From contig CABFPE010000010.1 of NCBI GenBank assembly GCA_900660155.1, forward strand, positions 253,926 through 317,925: a stretch of 64,000 nt of DNA. Reading direction: 5' to 3'. The position numbers and the translations under genes are program-made. Under the pieces are notes generated by a model, which searched no databases, was not told the origin of the DNA, and saw only the letters and a program-made list of their open reading frames with translations. Source of the DNA: Hofstenia miamia. Taxonomy: Eukaryota > Xenacoelomorpha > Acoela > Hofsteniidae. Shown piece after piece: positions 1 to 11,217 of the stretch (its first letter is position 1; each line of letters opens with the position of its first letter).

Positions 1-437
1 GAAATAATAAACCTCTCATTTGATTCAACACGTACATGCACTTATATTTTGATTACACTGTGATGATACCATGCCATTGGCTAACACGAATGTCTGGTAA
101 TTACAGACTATTATTTAGTGAGGTGAGAACTAACAATGAAAATGAGATGTTTACTTTACTATGAGATAGAAATTAATAAGTGAGACAAATAGGGTAGCAC
201 CATGCACTAGTCGAGCACTAAACTGTTTCTAAAGATTCCGCTTCGGCTGGAAGCCATGTCAATTGGTCATCTTGGAACGAACTACCTAAAGTATAAAATA
301 CTTGGATGAATTACCAATGTTTATATTAGTTTATTTTCTCTTTACCTGTTTCTCCCAGAATCGGGGCTGTCGTTTCTATGGTAAACCTTCTGCAGAGTCA
401 ATGAGTTTCTAGTATAATTACAGCCCACGATTCTACA
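1..437 (+). repeat. LTR A, 3' portion (R/U5), cut by window start
   Basis: This aligns with the last 437 bp of the complete LTRs and ends ...GATTCTACA at 437, directly before the PBS. The polyadenylation signal AATAAA is at 6-11. It shares several diagnostic variants with LTR E (46249-46679) that LTRs B, C and D lack: TGGTAATTACAG, GAACTACC, AGTATAAAATA, TATGGTAAACC and CAATGAGTTT. Confidence 0.93.
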
Positions 438-875
438 TGGCGACCATGAGAGGACGCTGACGTGATAACAACATATTCTTGGTTGTCTCTTTTGATGGTT
501 TGGATTTGGTTTTCGGTTTAGCTTTGGTGTTCGTCAGCTGGGATAGTTGTTTCCCCTGACGGCAATTGGATTTCAGTGCAAATCTACCAACTGATGTAGA
601 CGGATCCTTCTTCTCTCCATTGGGAGGGCAATCACGATTTTTCTGATATTTCTTTTAAGTGTTCTGCTTGATGTAAGTTTGTGTTTTACCTGTTACAATT
701 CTGTTTTTGTCTCAGTGCTTTATGTGTTGGATTTATTACCAATTGCTGCTGTAATCCCACATTTGGGTTTGGATTCTGTGATTTTTAGGAGCTGTGTGTT
801 TCTTCTGTGGTTGGGAAGTGCTCCCAAGTGTCTGTTATAATAGTTGTTATTTCTTGTTACTTTTCTTGTAGATTA
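438..875 (+). other. PBS and 5' leader of copy 1
   Basis: The primer binding site starts at once after the LTR (438-455, TGGCGACCATGAGAGGAC). In the other copies it reads TGGCGACCATGACAGGAC, which differs at one base from the complement of an arthropod-type tRNA-Arg(UCG) 3' end. The leader to the gag ATG at 876 has no conserved ORF. It carries a donor-like GTAAGT near 672 and an acceptor-like TTTCTTGTAG at 861-870, just before the gag start, so a spliced leader is possible but unproven. Confidence 0.7.
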
Positions 876-2630
876 ATGGATTCAAATCATACAGTTACTT
901 ATTCTCCTACTTTTGGGACTCCTCCAAGTGTCCCCTGTGTAAGCATTGGCAACCAGGACGTTGCCCCTTGCACCGTTGGATCGTTGTTAAATAACTTTTG
1001 CCCTCTGACTTCTCCTACCCAAACGTTGTCTCAACGTCAAGATCATCTAGCATCAACTAGTCCCTATGCATGCAGAGGTACTATTAGCCCTGATGTTCAG
1101 CGACGGCTTCGCAGAGTCTTGAATACACAAAATGCTCCTCCTATTCCGTTTCATCCTGATCATCGTAGTGACAATATAATGAATTCTTTGCCCTGTTGTG
1201 ACACTCAACAGATGGAAATCGAGCATTTGAAGGATGCTTTGTCACAGCAAGTTGCTATGAGAATGGACAGTGAGCGCCAGGTCAAGTCTCTTCAAGCTGA
1301 ACTGAATACTCAACATGTTGCCTACCAGAAGATGGAAATGAGAATGCTAGAGTCAACTGTTGCCCTGGAATTACAAATTCACGAGTTAAAAACTCAAATG
1401 GCTAAGTCAGAAGAAGCTAACCTTATGAAGCTCCCAGTTGACGAATTCGTTATGCATGCTACATTAAATGAAGCGTTAGGGGATTTTGCTGAGAAAATAA
1501 CTGAGAAATTCGCCCAGATGATTTGAGGTGGAACTGCAACCCCTGTTCCTTTGAATGCTCCTACACCTTCTCAGCATTATGAAAGTAGAAATATGGTTCC
1601 TCCTCCGTCAGTGTCGTCATGCGTAAATCCATTTGTTTCTTCTACTCCCACGTTTACGCAAGCATCTATTGCCACCGTTGTTACTCCTAATAGAGATCGA
1701 GAGTGCATTCCGACAAGTCCCGTGCAGCCACCACCTTGTGTTTCTGCCCGTACTAGCTCAAAGGAACATATGTCTGATGCCTTGAGTCCAGTCAATGCTA
1801 GTACTTCGGATCAGAGACCCTGATTTCGTCATTCGATTCTTCCTGCCAAGACTCCTGGACAAATACCAGTTCACAGTAAACACTCAGTTTTACCTAAGTT
1901 CATGGGACAGATTGACGCAGTCTCACAATCTTTTGAAGAATGGTTTTTCCTATTTGAGCTTCACATGAAACAATACAAAACCTCTCAAGAGGACGCAATG
2001 TCACAATTCCCACTGTACTTGATGCTAGATTGAAACATCAAGACTCCTTATCAATTATTAGTAGGATTTTTTGAGGATCATTACAAGGCTCCTCATATAA
2101 AACATCAGTACAAAATGCTGCTTTGTGATATGTCTTTTAAGCGAGGAGATGATATTTGAAATTACATCACGCAAGTCGAAAGACTCTTCCGATTGAGTAG
2201 TCTGTCTCCTGAGTACTCCAGGCATGATCTTTTCTCATATATCTGCCGAGGATTTCCTCCTTCAATCCGTAGTTGCCTGGAAATGAAATGTGATCCAGAA
2301 GAGAATTTGCATGAGATTATAAGAAAAGCTATTAGCGTAGTCTACATGATCTATAACTCCAATCGAATTGATAAGGATCTCTACAAGCTCTCTGGTAACA
2401 CCAGAAAAGTGGAGCAGACTAAAAAGACCATTCTAAAGAAGGAGTTCGACATGTCTTCAGTCAGGTGTTTCCGTTGTGGTGAAAAGGGGCACTTCAAATC
2501 AAATTGTAAAGCGAAGATTCAGATAGTTGCTGAAGGTGAGGGTTTTGTAGTTGACGAGCAGCCACCGGTTGCCTCTTCTTCCGACACCTTATTGGTAGAC
2601 TTAAACGAAACCGAGCCCCATTTAAATTGA
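876..2630 (+). pseudogene. gag: gag, copy 1 (interrupted)
   Basis: This is the retrotransposon Gag precursor, expected to assemble particles. The start at 876 (M-D-S-N) is chosen because this Met is conserved in all copies. The order is a Ser/Thr/Pro-rich N-terminus, a strong coiled coil (about 1210-1420), a capsid region, and a CCHC knuckle (C-x2-C-x4-H-x4-C at about 2466-2507). The reading frame is preserved but has TGA stops at 1524 (CGA in copies 2 and 4), 1821 (shared by all four copies), about 2032 and 2157. A short in-frame deletion near 2022 removes part of the capsid. The final codons carry the slippery heptamer, and gag ends at 2630. Confidence 0.88.
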
Positions 2631-2652
2631 CGGGAGCGCCGACTCCCTCAAA
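2621..2652 (+). promoter_or_regulatory. gag-pol -1 ribosomal frameshift signal, copy 1
   Basis: TTTAAAT (2621-2627) sits in the gag frame as T-TTA-AAT, a canonical X-XXY-YYZ slippery site, with the gag TGA directly after it. Pol is open in the -1 frame from that exact point. A few bases downstream GGGAG and CTCCC can pair around a 6-nt loop, and the outer TGA/TCA can extend the stem past one bulged C. Confidence 0.75.
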
Positions 2653-5600
2653 ACGTGCACAGGACGTATTAGTGATCACCAATTTGATAAGGAAGAACCT
2701 AATTCCTGTGGAAATGAACGGAAGAATTATTAATGCTACTATTGATACCAGAGCTGCAGCTTCAATCATCAGTGATGAGTGTTGCAAGGATATCTGTTTC
2801 ACCCGTGAGTCTATCAACTCTTCAGCTGATATTAAACTTATTGATGCCTCCGGAAATGCAATATCTTTAAAAGGGAAATTAAAGAATGCTGCATTTAAGA
2901 TTCGCACAGAACAGTTCGAAGCAGATCTAATTGTCATTGATACTGCTAACCATCAGCTTCCGTACGACTTGATTTTGGGGAATGATTTTTTGGAGAAAAA
3001 TTCATGTGTAATTGATTATAAGAACAACACTATATCTATAAAGGACCAAGAAGCTACTCAGCTAGCTACAATTCCGGAGCGTGAAGTCGTGTTTAACTTA
3101 AAGGAGCCTGTTTTTCTGGAAGCTAAACATTGGACTAGAGTAGCAGTGTTCTCGAATTTGGAAACGAGTGGTGATGTGATGATCGTGGGCCAGAGGGGCA
3201 AATATATCAAAGGTATTTCTTTTTCACCTGACTTGTGCAAGGTAACCTCAGGAAAAACGTATGTTACCATTTTGAACGGATCGACACGTCCGGTGAAATT
3301 CAATGAATCTGATCTCCAAATAATCATATAGGCATAGGAGTTGAAAGCATTGAGACCTCATGTTTATTGAACATGCACAAACTATCACACAATGTGAATA
3401 TACTATGCAGACCGTTAAAATCCATATGTGGTAACATGAGACTATTTAATATCTTTATTACTGATACTGAGAAGAAGTCCCTTATCTCGATCTTGCGTAG
3501 TAAAAGTGAAGTCTTTAATTATGGGACAATTAGCGTGGGGCAGGCAATTGGGGAAGAGCATGTGATCGAGTTGAAACAGGAGAAGCCCATCCACTTACCT
3601 GTTCGCCAAGTTCCTGAAAACCTAAAGGCAGAGTATGAAAAAATTCTTAAAGATTTAATAGAAAGTGGAATTATTCAGGGAAGTAATAGTCCCTATGCAG
3701 CCCCCACTGTATTTATTAGACAAGGGGAAAAATTTTGGCTTTGTATCGATTTCCGGAAACTAAATGACATCACTATTAAGGATGCTTACCCCCTACCTCG
3801 AATTGAAGATCTCCTATATGATGCCAGCAAGTATAAGTTCTTCTCTTGCCTCGATCTATGTAAGGCCTATTGGCAGGTACTGATGTGTCAATCTGATATT
3901 CCGAAAACCGCCTTTATTACACCTTACGGTCTCTACGAATGGAAATATATGGCATTTGGATTATGTAATGCGCCTGCCACGTTTCAGCGCTATGTTACAA
4001 AGGTATTAACTAAGGATTCTAATGTTCTTGAACCAGGGATTTCCGCATACATCAATGATATCCTGGTTGCCAGCAATACTTTTGATGAACATTTAGAGAA
4101 ATTACAGAGAACCTTGGAGTTATTGCAGAAAGCTGGTCTCAAGGTGAACTGGAATAAATGCTCCCTAGCGCAGATTAAAGTTACATTTCTAGGTAGAGTG
4201 ATCAAGAATGGACGGATATCGATTAAGACCAATGCAAAACAGTTTCTAGAACGAATTGAAACACCTTGGAGTAGAAAAGATGTACAAAGGCTGATGGGAT
4301 TTCTGAATTATTACGGAATGTTCCTCCCTGATCTAGCCGAGAAGACGAAGTCGATAACTCAACTACTGAAAAAATCCAACGAGTTTAAATGGACGTGGAC
4401 TGAGCAAGAAGCATTGGAAGGGATCAAGTCTGAGTTACAAAAAATACCATCATTGAACACCCCAGATTATACAAAAGAATTCATTTTCGATTGCAATGCT
4501 AGTGCTGTCGCCATTAGTGGTGTATTGAGCCAAGAAATAAACTGCGCTGAATGTCCAGTACAGTACTTCAGCAGAAAACTACGAGCTGCTGAGAAAAACT
4601 ATGGCGCCACCAAGTGCGAAATGTTAGCGTTAGTAGAGTCATTAAAGAAGTTTCGATATTTCATTCTAGGGAGGAGATTCATAGTGTGCACCAACAACAG
4701 CGTGTTGGCTTGGCTCAAGAAGTTTTCAGGAGATTGATCCAATATAGTAGCCAGGTGGATAGAATACCTCAACGACTTTTCGTTTTCTATCAAGCATCGC
4801 CCTGGACGTTTACATTTAAACACTGATTATTGGACCGTGCTGCCAAGCTATGAATGAGATTTAACTGCCAATCCTCATCAGAGAAGAAATATCTGAGGAT
4901 GAGATCATCAGACACCAACAAAACGATCTTATTTTATCAGACATTATGAAGAGACTGAAGGACCCCTTTTTTCCTCTTTCACCAATGGCGGTAAAATATT
5001 ACAATTGATACAATTGGACAACAACTACGAAAGGTCTATTATATGTAAAAAGTCAAAACAACCGTCTTGCTATACCCAAATATTTTAAACGAGATCTTGT
5101 GAGGAGAGTACATGAGAAAGGTCACCTAGGTATCATTCAAACTGAAAAGACTTTCAATTCTAGATATGTCACTATCAGTATCAGAGCAACAGTGCAAGAC
5201 GTTATCAACAAATGTAAGAAATGTCTGCTAAATAATTCTGCTCACTTTCCAGAACAATGAGCCGAACTAGAATGTCGCGCTGCAACAGCCCCAAATGAGA
5301 TTGTCCACATCAATCTGGAGCAGCTGTCTCGTGATAATGAGGGGTTTCAGTATCTCTTAGTCCTCGTCAATCACTTCACTAAGTACGCCCATATCATTCC
5401 TATGGACAGCACACTTGCCGAAAAAGTAGCCGACAAGATATTAAAAGAGTGGATATTAAAGTATGGTCCTATGTCTCGTTTGGTATCAGATCGTGGTCCA
5501 CAATTCGAAAGTAATCTGATGAAAACTCTTATGACCGAATTGGAAATACTACATGATTTCACTACTGCATACCACCCTCAAGCAAATGGATTAGTGGAGC

Positions 5601-6471
5601 GATTAAACAGAACTTTGATAAAATTGATTAGAGTCGTGGTATCCCGAGCAGCAGGAAAAAACTGGCGACGAGTAATAGAGGGGGTCGAATTTTTTTAGAA
5701 TACCTCAGTTCACTCTACCACTGGGATAAGTCCTTTCAAAGCAATGTTTGGGCGAGAAGCTTTAACTTCTCTGTCTATGATGTACCCGAACTATTCTGAA
5801 ATGACATTAGAAAGATATGTAAACCAACTCTTAAGTGACATGCAAGAAATTCATTTAACTATAGTTCATAATACTAACCAGTCCTGCATCAGGCAGAAGC
5901 GAACATTTAATAAAAAATTATATGGCGAACCTCACCGCCGCGGTGACAAAGTATTCGCATATCTGCCGCATATCACAACTGATCACAATCAAGTTAGGAA
6001 ATTAGCCAACAACTATATGGCGAAGCTCACCGTAGTGGTGACAAAGTATTCGCATACCTGCCACGTGTCACAACTGATCACAATCAAGTCAGGAAATTAG
6101 CCAACAATTGGCAGGGACCATTCACAATAGAGAAAGTGCTCGACCACAACACCTATACACTTAGTAACGGGAGAACTGTACACTTCCAGAGATTAAAACG
6201 AGCAATTAAGGACATTGAAAATGTCATCATTGATGACAATAACGAATACACTTTAATTGATAATGGTGTTGATGAATACGCCACCTTTGATAATTTAACG
6301 GAATTTGTTGAGGAAAGCTTAGATGATACTGATTTTGAATCTGAAATAGTCGATAATTCTAGTTCACGAGTTTTGCCTGCAAGGCGCACTAGAGCTAATC
6401 AAACTTACGATCCCAATATTTGGGACCTTAATATTATGTTTAGGAATGAATCTGATAAGGAAGAAACATGA
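2627..6471 (+). pseudogene. pol: pol, copy 1 (PR-RT-RH-IN, degraded)
   Basis: Protease is at 2627-3331, but its D-T-G is altered to D-T-R at about 2745. After a stop at 3329 and a locally diverged patch (about 3330-3465), RT and RNase H are open at 3367-4737. The RT active site reads Y-I-N-D (4048-4059) instead of Y-I-D-D, and RNase H carries T-N-N for T-D-N; both fit G-to-A change at a CpG. Integrase follows with a HEKGH/C-x2-C zinc site, but the first catalytic Asp is Asn (about 5311) and there are stops at about 5258 and 5696. The C-terminal GPY/F region contains a 95-bp tandem duplication (5919-6108). Pol ends at a CGA-to-TGA stop. Confidence 0.88.
5919..6108 (+). repeat. 95-bp tandem duplication in the copy 1 integrase C-terminus
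   Basis: The block starting TATATGGCGAA is repeated with a period of 95 bp (5919-6013 and 6014-6108). Because 95 is not a multiple of three, it shifts the frame. The two units are not identical. The first matches copy 4 (CCTCACCGCCG), and the second resembles copies 2 and 3 (GCTCACCGT). Confidence 0.85.
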
Positions 6472-9400
6472 GTCGCCAGCTCAGGCGACATGAAGGCGCT
6501 GAGGAGAACCCTATACCGTGTGGGCAATACGTAGCTCCACGCTTAGGTGAGCAGATAGCATCCACACCGTCCTCATCTCGCTACTCCGTGGGGGGATACG
6601 TACCTCCACGCATGCGAGCAGAGCTGGCACAATCACCTTCTAAAACTTTAAAACTTGAAAATTTACATACCCCTTTTAGTGTAATTCAACCTGTAAATAG
6701 ATCCCCTAAGAGTGATTCGATATCCCCCTCAACCTCAGATACTTCCGTTACATCCTCAGTTAGGTCTCAGAAAATGGAAGAACGCAAGAAAAAGATGTCT
6801 ACAGTTGGTGCAGATACCTTACACCCTTACTTTATAGCTCCACGTCGGGCAGTACATTACATACGCGATGACATTTCAGAGGCTACTCAGAATCAGTTAC
6901 GATGGACCTACAACACCAAAAAGTTAAGTTGTTCCATTGATATAATACCTTTCATAATCGACGCAGAAAAACGACCACTAATAAATTGTATTATTTGTTA
7001 TGACTCTGGCATGTTAGAAGAAATCAGCCGGTTATATTGGCGGAGCACAGTACATGTTTCTTTCGATGAAGATTTCTCTATACATAATCTCTGTAAGTTT
7101 TTAAATAGTGGCAGTACCATAAGAAGCTTTGATTTGGTAAATATTGATTTCCCAAACCTGTTGGTCATTTATTTTTTGAGAATTCATGAAGTGCAGGATG
7201 AGAATATAATGGAGCAGATAGAAATTGCATACCGCATAGCCAAAGTCGAAGGAATACGTTTAGTCATAGTCCTCCGAGAAGAACATGAGGAAAACATCCC
7301 CGAGGCGGTAGAAAGCTTACATTATAGAATGGAAAATTTCCTCATTCTCTACAGATCCGACTACAATCAGGTTTCAATGCCAAACTCGCACGCACAATCG
7401 GTCACAAAACTATTGCTTACAGATCTCTTGTTATGTGAAAAGATCCCTTCCCATAAAATAGCTGTTGATAAGAAATTAATAATTGACACCATACTCCAAG
7501 CACAAACTTTGGAACTGCTCAATGTCGCCACAATACATACTATAACGGATATGAGGATTAGCTTCGCATTTGCTCAAAGCGTTAAAACTTTAAAAGAAAT
7601 TCAGGATATTTGGTCAGACATAAAAGCCACTAAGAACCCCGAGTCCGACTGGCCCAACATTCACATTGAAAGCCCCAGTTCTCATTATCATCCGTCAGTC
7701 GAGAAAGTGTTAAGAGAAATTAAATTTTCTTACGAGATTCAGGATCGAAAAAATTTTAAATCCATGGTATTTTCAGAAGATAGAGTACCCGACATCTATG
7801 CAAGAGGTGCCATCTGGATTTTGTCCATTTATCTAACCAGAGATGCCCACCTGACATTGCCGATTGATCAAAATAAACGAAAATCTATGTCAAAATCAGC
7901 GGTCCATGAAATTGCAATATGTCCATTAACATGGAAAGTAAAAAACTGGCTTTTACACAAATGCGTGCTGCCTTTATCACCGTGTAAAACAAACCGAGCG
8001 ATGGATCACTACGAAAAATATTATGCCCGACTGGTGGGGGCGAGTAGTACAACAGGGAAGATGTTGATTGTTCTGATAAGTAACCGATTGGGAATTTGTC
8101 CTTCGGACATTAATATTTTTTCCGAAACTTTGAAGAAGTATATGTGGGGAGCCACTGCCAAAACTAAGTTCGCTATCTTTTCTTCAGAGAATGCGCCATT
8201 AAGTACCAGAAGATTAGTCGAAAGGAGACCTGGCTCCACAAAAACGTTTTTGGATCTTGTGAGAACAAGAGAAGTGATAGAAAAGAACGAAAAAATCTTT
8301 GAAGGACATCGACTCTCCTATCCAGAGTGCGGATATGGACAATTTGCAGAATCCACAAGACAAGTCAAGAAAGAAGGGAGAATAATTCCTATCACTATAT
8401 TTGAGCAGGTAATGAAGACCCCTGAGCAGTTCTTTAAAGAAGAAGAATTATTGGCTACATCATCAGTGCAATTATCTCCCCACATACGAGATCTCATTGA
8501 AAAGGTGAACTTAGAGAAATTCGGAGGATCACCGAAATCGACGCCTCAATGGTCCATTACTGAAAACAAGAGGATCCTCATGGTAGAACATGATCCAGCG
8601 GATTTTGATACAGGATTAACGGTTCAAGAGAGAGTACTAGTGGAAAACACCGAAAAGGATGTTCTGGGCATGATGAAATGGTGTTTAACTGAAATGTTTT
8701 TGAAAGAAGAGCTGGTCATTCTTCAATCTCCAGGGCGACAAGTAGCTTTGGACGTAGAATGCACCACTGCTCGAGTAAAGATTTCGACCAAGCAAATAGA
8801 GGATTTACGTGAATCTGGATTAAGGAATTGATTCTGGGACACGATTAAGCATGCACAGATCAATTATCCTGTGACCATAGGGACCGCCAGTCTACAAGCT
8901 AAATGTCGATTCGCCGATTTAGAAAACAACATCCGGAAAGAAAATTTGTTATGTATACCACCCCCCTGTGTGGAGACTCCACTGATTCAACCAAAATGGC
9001 GAGTTAAGAAGAATAAGAAAAAAGTATCAGCACATTTCCCTGATAAGATGAATTACGTAAGTACTGGCGCAGAAGCGAATAAAATGATGAGATCTGATGA
9101 ATATAATTCGGCGCGTGGTAAGTTATTAGCTGGAGATAACAAGGAGAGGATTTTTCTAGATGGAAAGTTAACAATCTGCGATATCTTCAATAAAGGAAGT
9201 GCTGTTAGTGAACAATTGAGGAAGATCCACAATGTCATCCAAACCACCGACCCTCGAGTATTAATTCTCTTTCAAGCAGCTGGCGATCTGATGTGGATCA
9301 ACAATGTGGAGACTACCACCAGATATTACGATGTGACGAAACATATTGAAATAATCACAATGATCCGAGCTGACGTTTCCGACCCAGATGAAATGACATT

Positions 9401-9834
9401 AACTCAGGTTCAGGAATTTTGTTCCCTCTTTATGGATCATGCGACGTATGGGGTCCCTGCGAGATGTGTTTGAACATTTTTACCCCGACACCCAGATCAG
9501 ATCAGAAGATGCTCACACCTCCGACACCGATGCGGTAATGACATTGATGATTGCTATGAAAGGTTTTCGCCTATATGAATGATTTCATGATACGTTCACT
9601 CGCCTTTTGAACAATTTATGAAGAAATTGTCCCATAAGCAATATGTTGCCGACGATCCATTATTTCAAGTTGAAAGATGAAGTGGTCACCCAGAGGGAGG
9701 TCTTAATGCAATTATCACGTGAGCCACAGTATGCCGAATTGGAACAATGGGAAGGAGAACTGGCAATGGAAATGGTGATGGCTACTCAACGCATAGTGTC
9801 AGGTCCCACTCTCCACCTGCTACTGCCAAATTAA
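6468..9834 (+). pseudogene. ORF3 of copy 1 (env-position ORF, truncated N-terminus)
   Basis: This ORF has unknown function and lies between integrase and the 3' LTR. It is open for 787 codons from 6468, where the apparent ATG arises from a mutated ACG in pol-derived sequence; the real ORF3 start was removed by the roughly 100-bp deletion. A CGA-to-TGA stop ends it at 8831, the same frame resumes to 9473, and a 2-bp deletion (about 9445) then shifts the frame. The tail is readable at 9643-9834. No signal peptide, membrane helix or protease-processing site is seen. Domain notes are given under copy 4. Confidence 0.8.
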
Positions 9835-9839
9835 TTTGA

Positions 9840-9852
9840 GCAAGGGGGGCTG
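9840..9852 (+). other. Polypurine tract, copy 1
   Basis: GCAAGGGGGG lies directly before the TGTAGAG start of LTR B. It is the expected plus-strand primer site for reverse transcription and falls 5 bp after the ORF3 stop codon. Confidence 0.8.
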
Positions 9853-10779
9853 TGTAGAGTCACTCAGGGAAACTTCGTGATTATTTAGTTGATTTTATTT
9901 GATTTTGTATTAACGTCAATATGACGTCAGCATTATTTTATCTTAGTTATTTTGAGCCTAGGTTTATGAAAAGAACTCATGTCCCCTCAATGGTGCTAAA
10001 TGTGTTGCTCAAATTGAATTTGATTTGCGAGGGAAAATAATAACATGAACAACGAATGATTAACTGTTATTGTAAACTAAGACAGGTAGTTATTTATTGT
10101 TGTAACTATGTATAAAATGAGAAACGATGTTGAGAAAAGTTAATAGATTTTATCTAGCTTCAATTACTGTTCTCTCCATTACTTTACTTGGTATATTTTT
10201 ATTATGAAAATAATTGCTTAAGCTCGGCGACAATTTGGGAGTGCTTTCTGAAGGCACAGGACAACACGTAGCTCCTGGTGATCATTTGATCTTCCCAGCC
10301 CAAATTGTGGACTCATTAAGTTACGGATACGGATACGGCTAAGGAAATAATAAGCCTCTCGTTTGATTCAACATGTACATGCACTTATATTTTGATTACA
10401 CTGTGATGATACTATGCCATTGGCTAGCACGAATGTCTGGCAATTACAGACTACTATTTAGTGAGGTGAGAACTAACAATGAAAATGAGATGTTTACTTT
10501 ACTATGAGATAGAAATTAATAAGTGAGACAAATAGGGTAGCACCACGCACTAGTTGAGCACTAAACTGTTTCTAAAGATCCTGCTTCAGCTGGAAGCCAT
10601 GCTTGTTGGTCATCTTGGAATGAATTACCTAAAGTATCAAATACTTGGATGAATCACCAATGTTTATATTAGTTTATTGTTTCTTTACCTGTTTCTCCCA
10701 GAATCGGGGCTGTCATTTCTATGTAAACCTTCTGCAGAGTCAATAAGTTTCTAGTATAATTATAGCCCCAGATTCTACA
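9853..10779 (+). repeat. LTR B (927 bp), shared by copies 1 and 2
   Basis: It begins TGTAGAG and ends TTCTACA, perfect 6-bp terminal inverted repeats, and is bordered by the PPT and the PBS. The TATA box TATAAAA is at 10111-10117, and the polyadenylation signal is decayed to AATAAG (10349-10354). An inverted repeat ACAATTTGGG (10230-10239) / CCCAAATTGT (10299-10308) lies between the predicted transcription start and the polyadenylation site. Confidence 0.94.
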
Positions 10780-11217
10780 TGGCGACCATGACAGGACACT
10801 GACGTGATAACAACATCTTCTCGGTTGTCTCTTTTGATGGTTTGGATTTGGTTTTTGGTTTAGTTTTGGTGGTTGTCAGCTGGGATAGTTGTTTCCCCTG
10901 ACGGCAATTGGATTTCAGTGAAAATCTACCAACTGATGTAGATGAATCCTTCTTCTCTCCATTGAGAGGGCAATCACGATTTTTCTGATTTTTCTTTTAA
11001 GTGTTCTGCTTGGTGTAAGTTTGTGTTTTACCTGTTACAATTCTGTTTTTGTCTCAGTGCTTTATGTGTTGGAATTATTACCAAGTGCTGCTGTAATCCC
11101 ACATTTGGGTTTGGATTCTGTGATTTCTAGGAGCTGTGTGTTTCTTCTGTGGTTGGGAAGTGCTCCCAACTGTCCGTTATTATAGTTGTTATTTCTTGTT
11201 ACTTTTCTTGTTGATCA
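10780..11217 (+). other. PBS and 5' leader of copy 2
   Basis: The PBS TGGCGACCATGACAGGAC is at 10780-10797 and resembles the tRNA-Arg 3' end. The leader is homologous to that of copies 1 and 4. The donor-like GTAAGT is kept (about 11016), but the acceptor-like TTGTAG before gag reads TTGTTG here. No conserved ORF is present. Confidence 0.7.

Larger units (their letters stand above)
1..10779 (+). mobile_element. Ty3/gypsy LTR retrotransposon copy 1 (5' end cut by window)
   Basis: Copy 1 runs from a partial LTR (1-437) through PBS, leader, gag, pol and ORF3 to LTR B (9853-10779), which also serves as the 5' LTR of copy 2. Family membership follows from the D-T-G protease site, the RT core, RNase H, an HHCC/DDE integrase and a GPY/F-like C-terminus in Ty3 order. 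The copy is dead. It has in-frame stops throughout gag and pol, a deletion between RNase H and integrase near 4860, and a deletion of roughly 100 bp across the pol/ORF3 junction near 6480. CpG-type Asp-to-Asn changes hit the RT, RNase H and integrase active sites. Confidence 0.93.

Noticed and set aside
2627-2629. TTG as an independent start codon of pol
   Set aside because: The reading begins exactly at the slippery heptamer in all copies, so frameshifting from gag explains it better than a TTG start.
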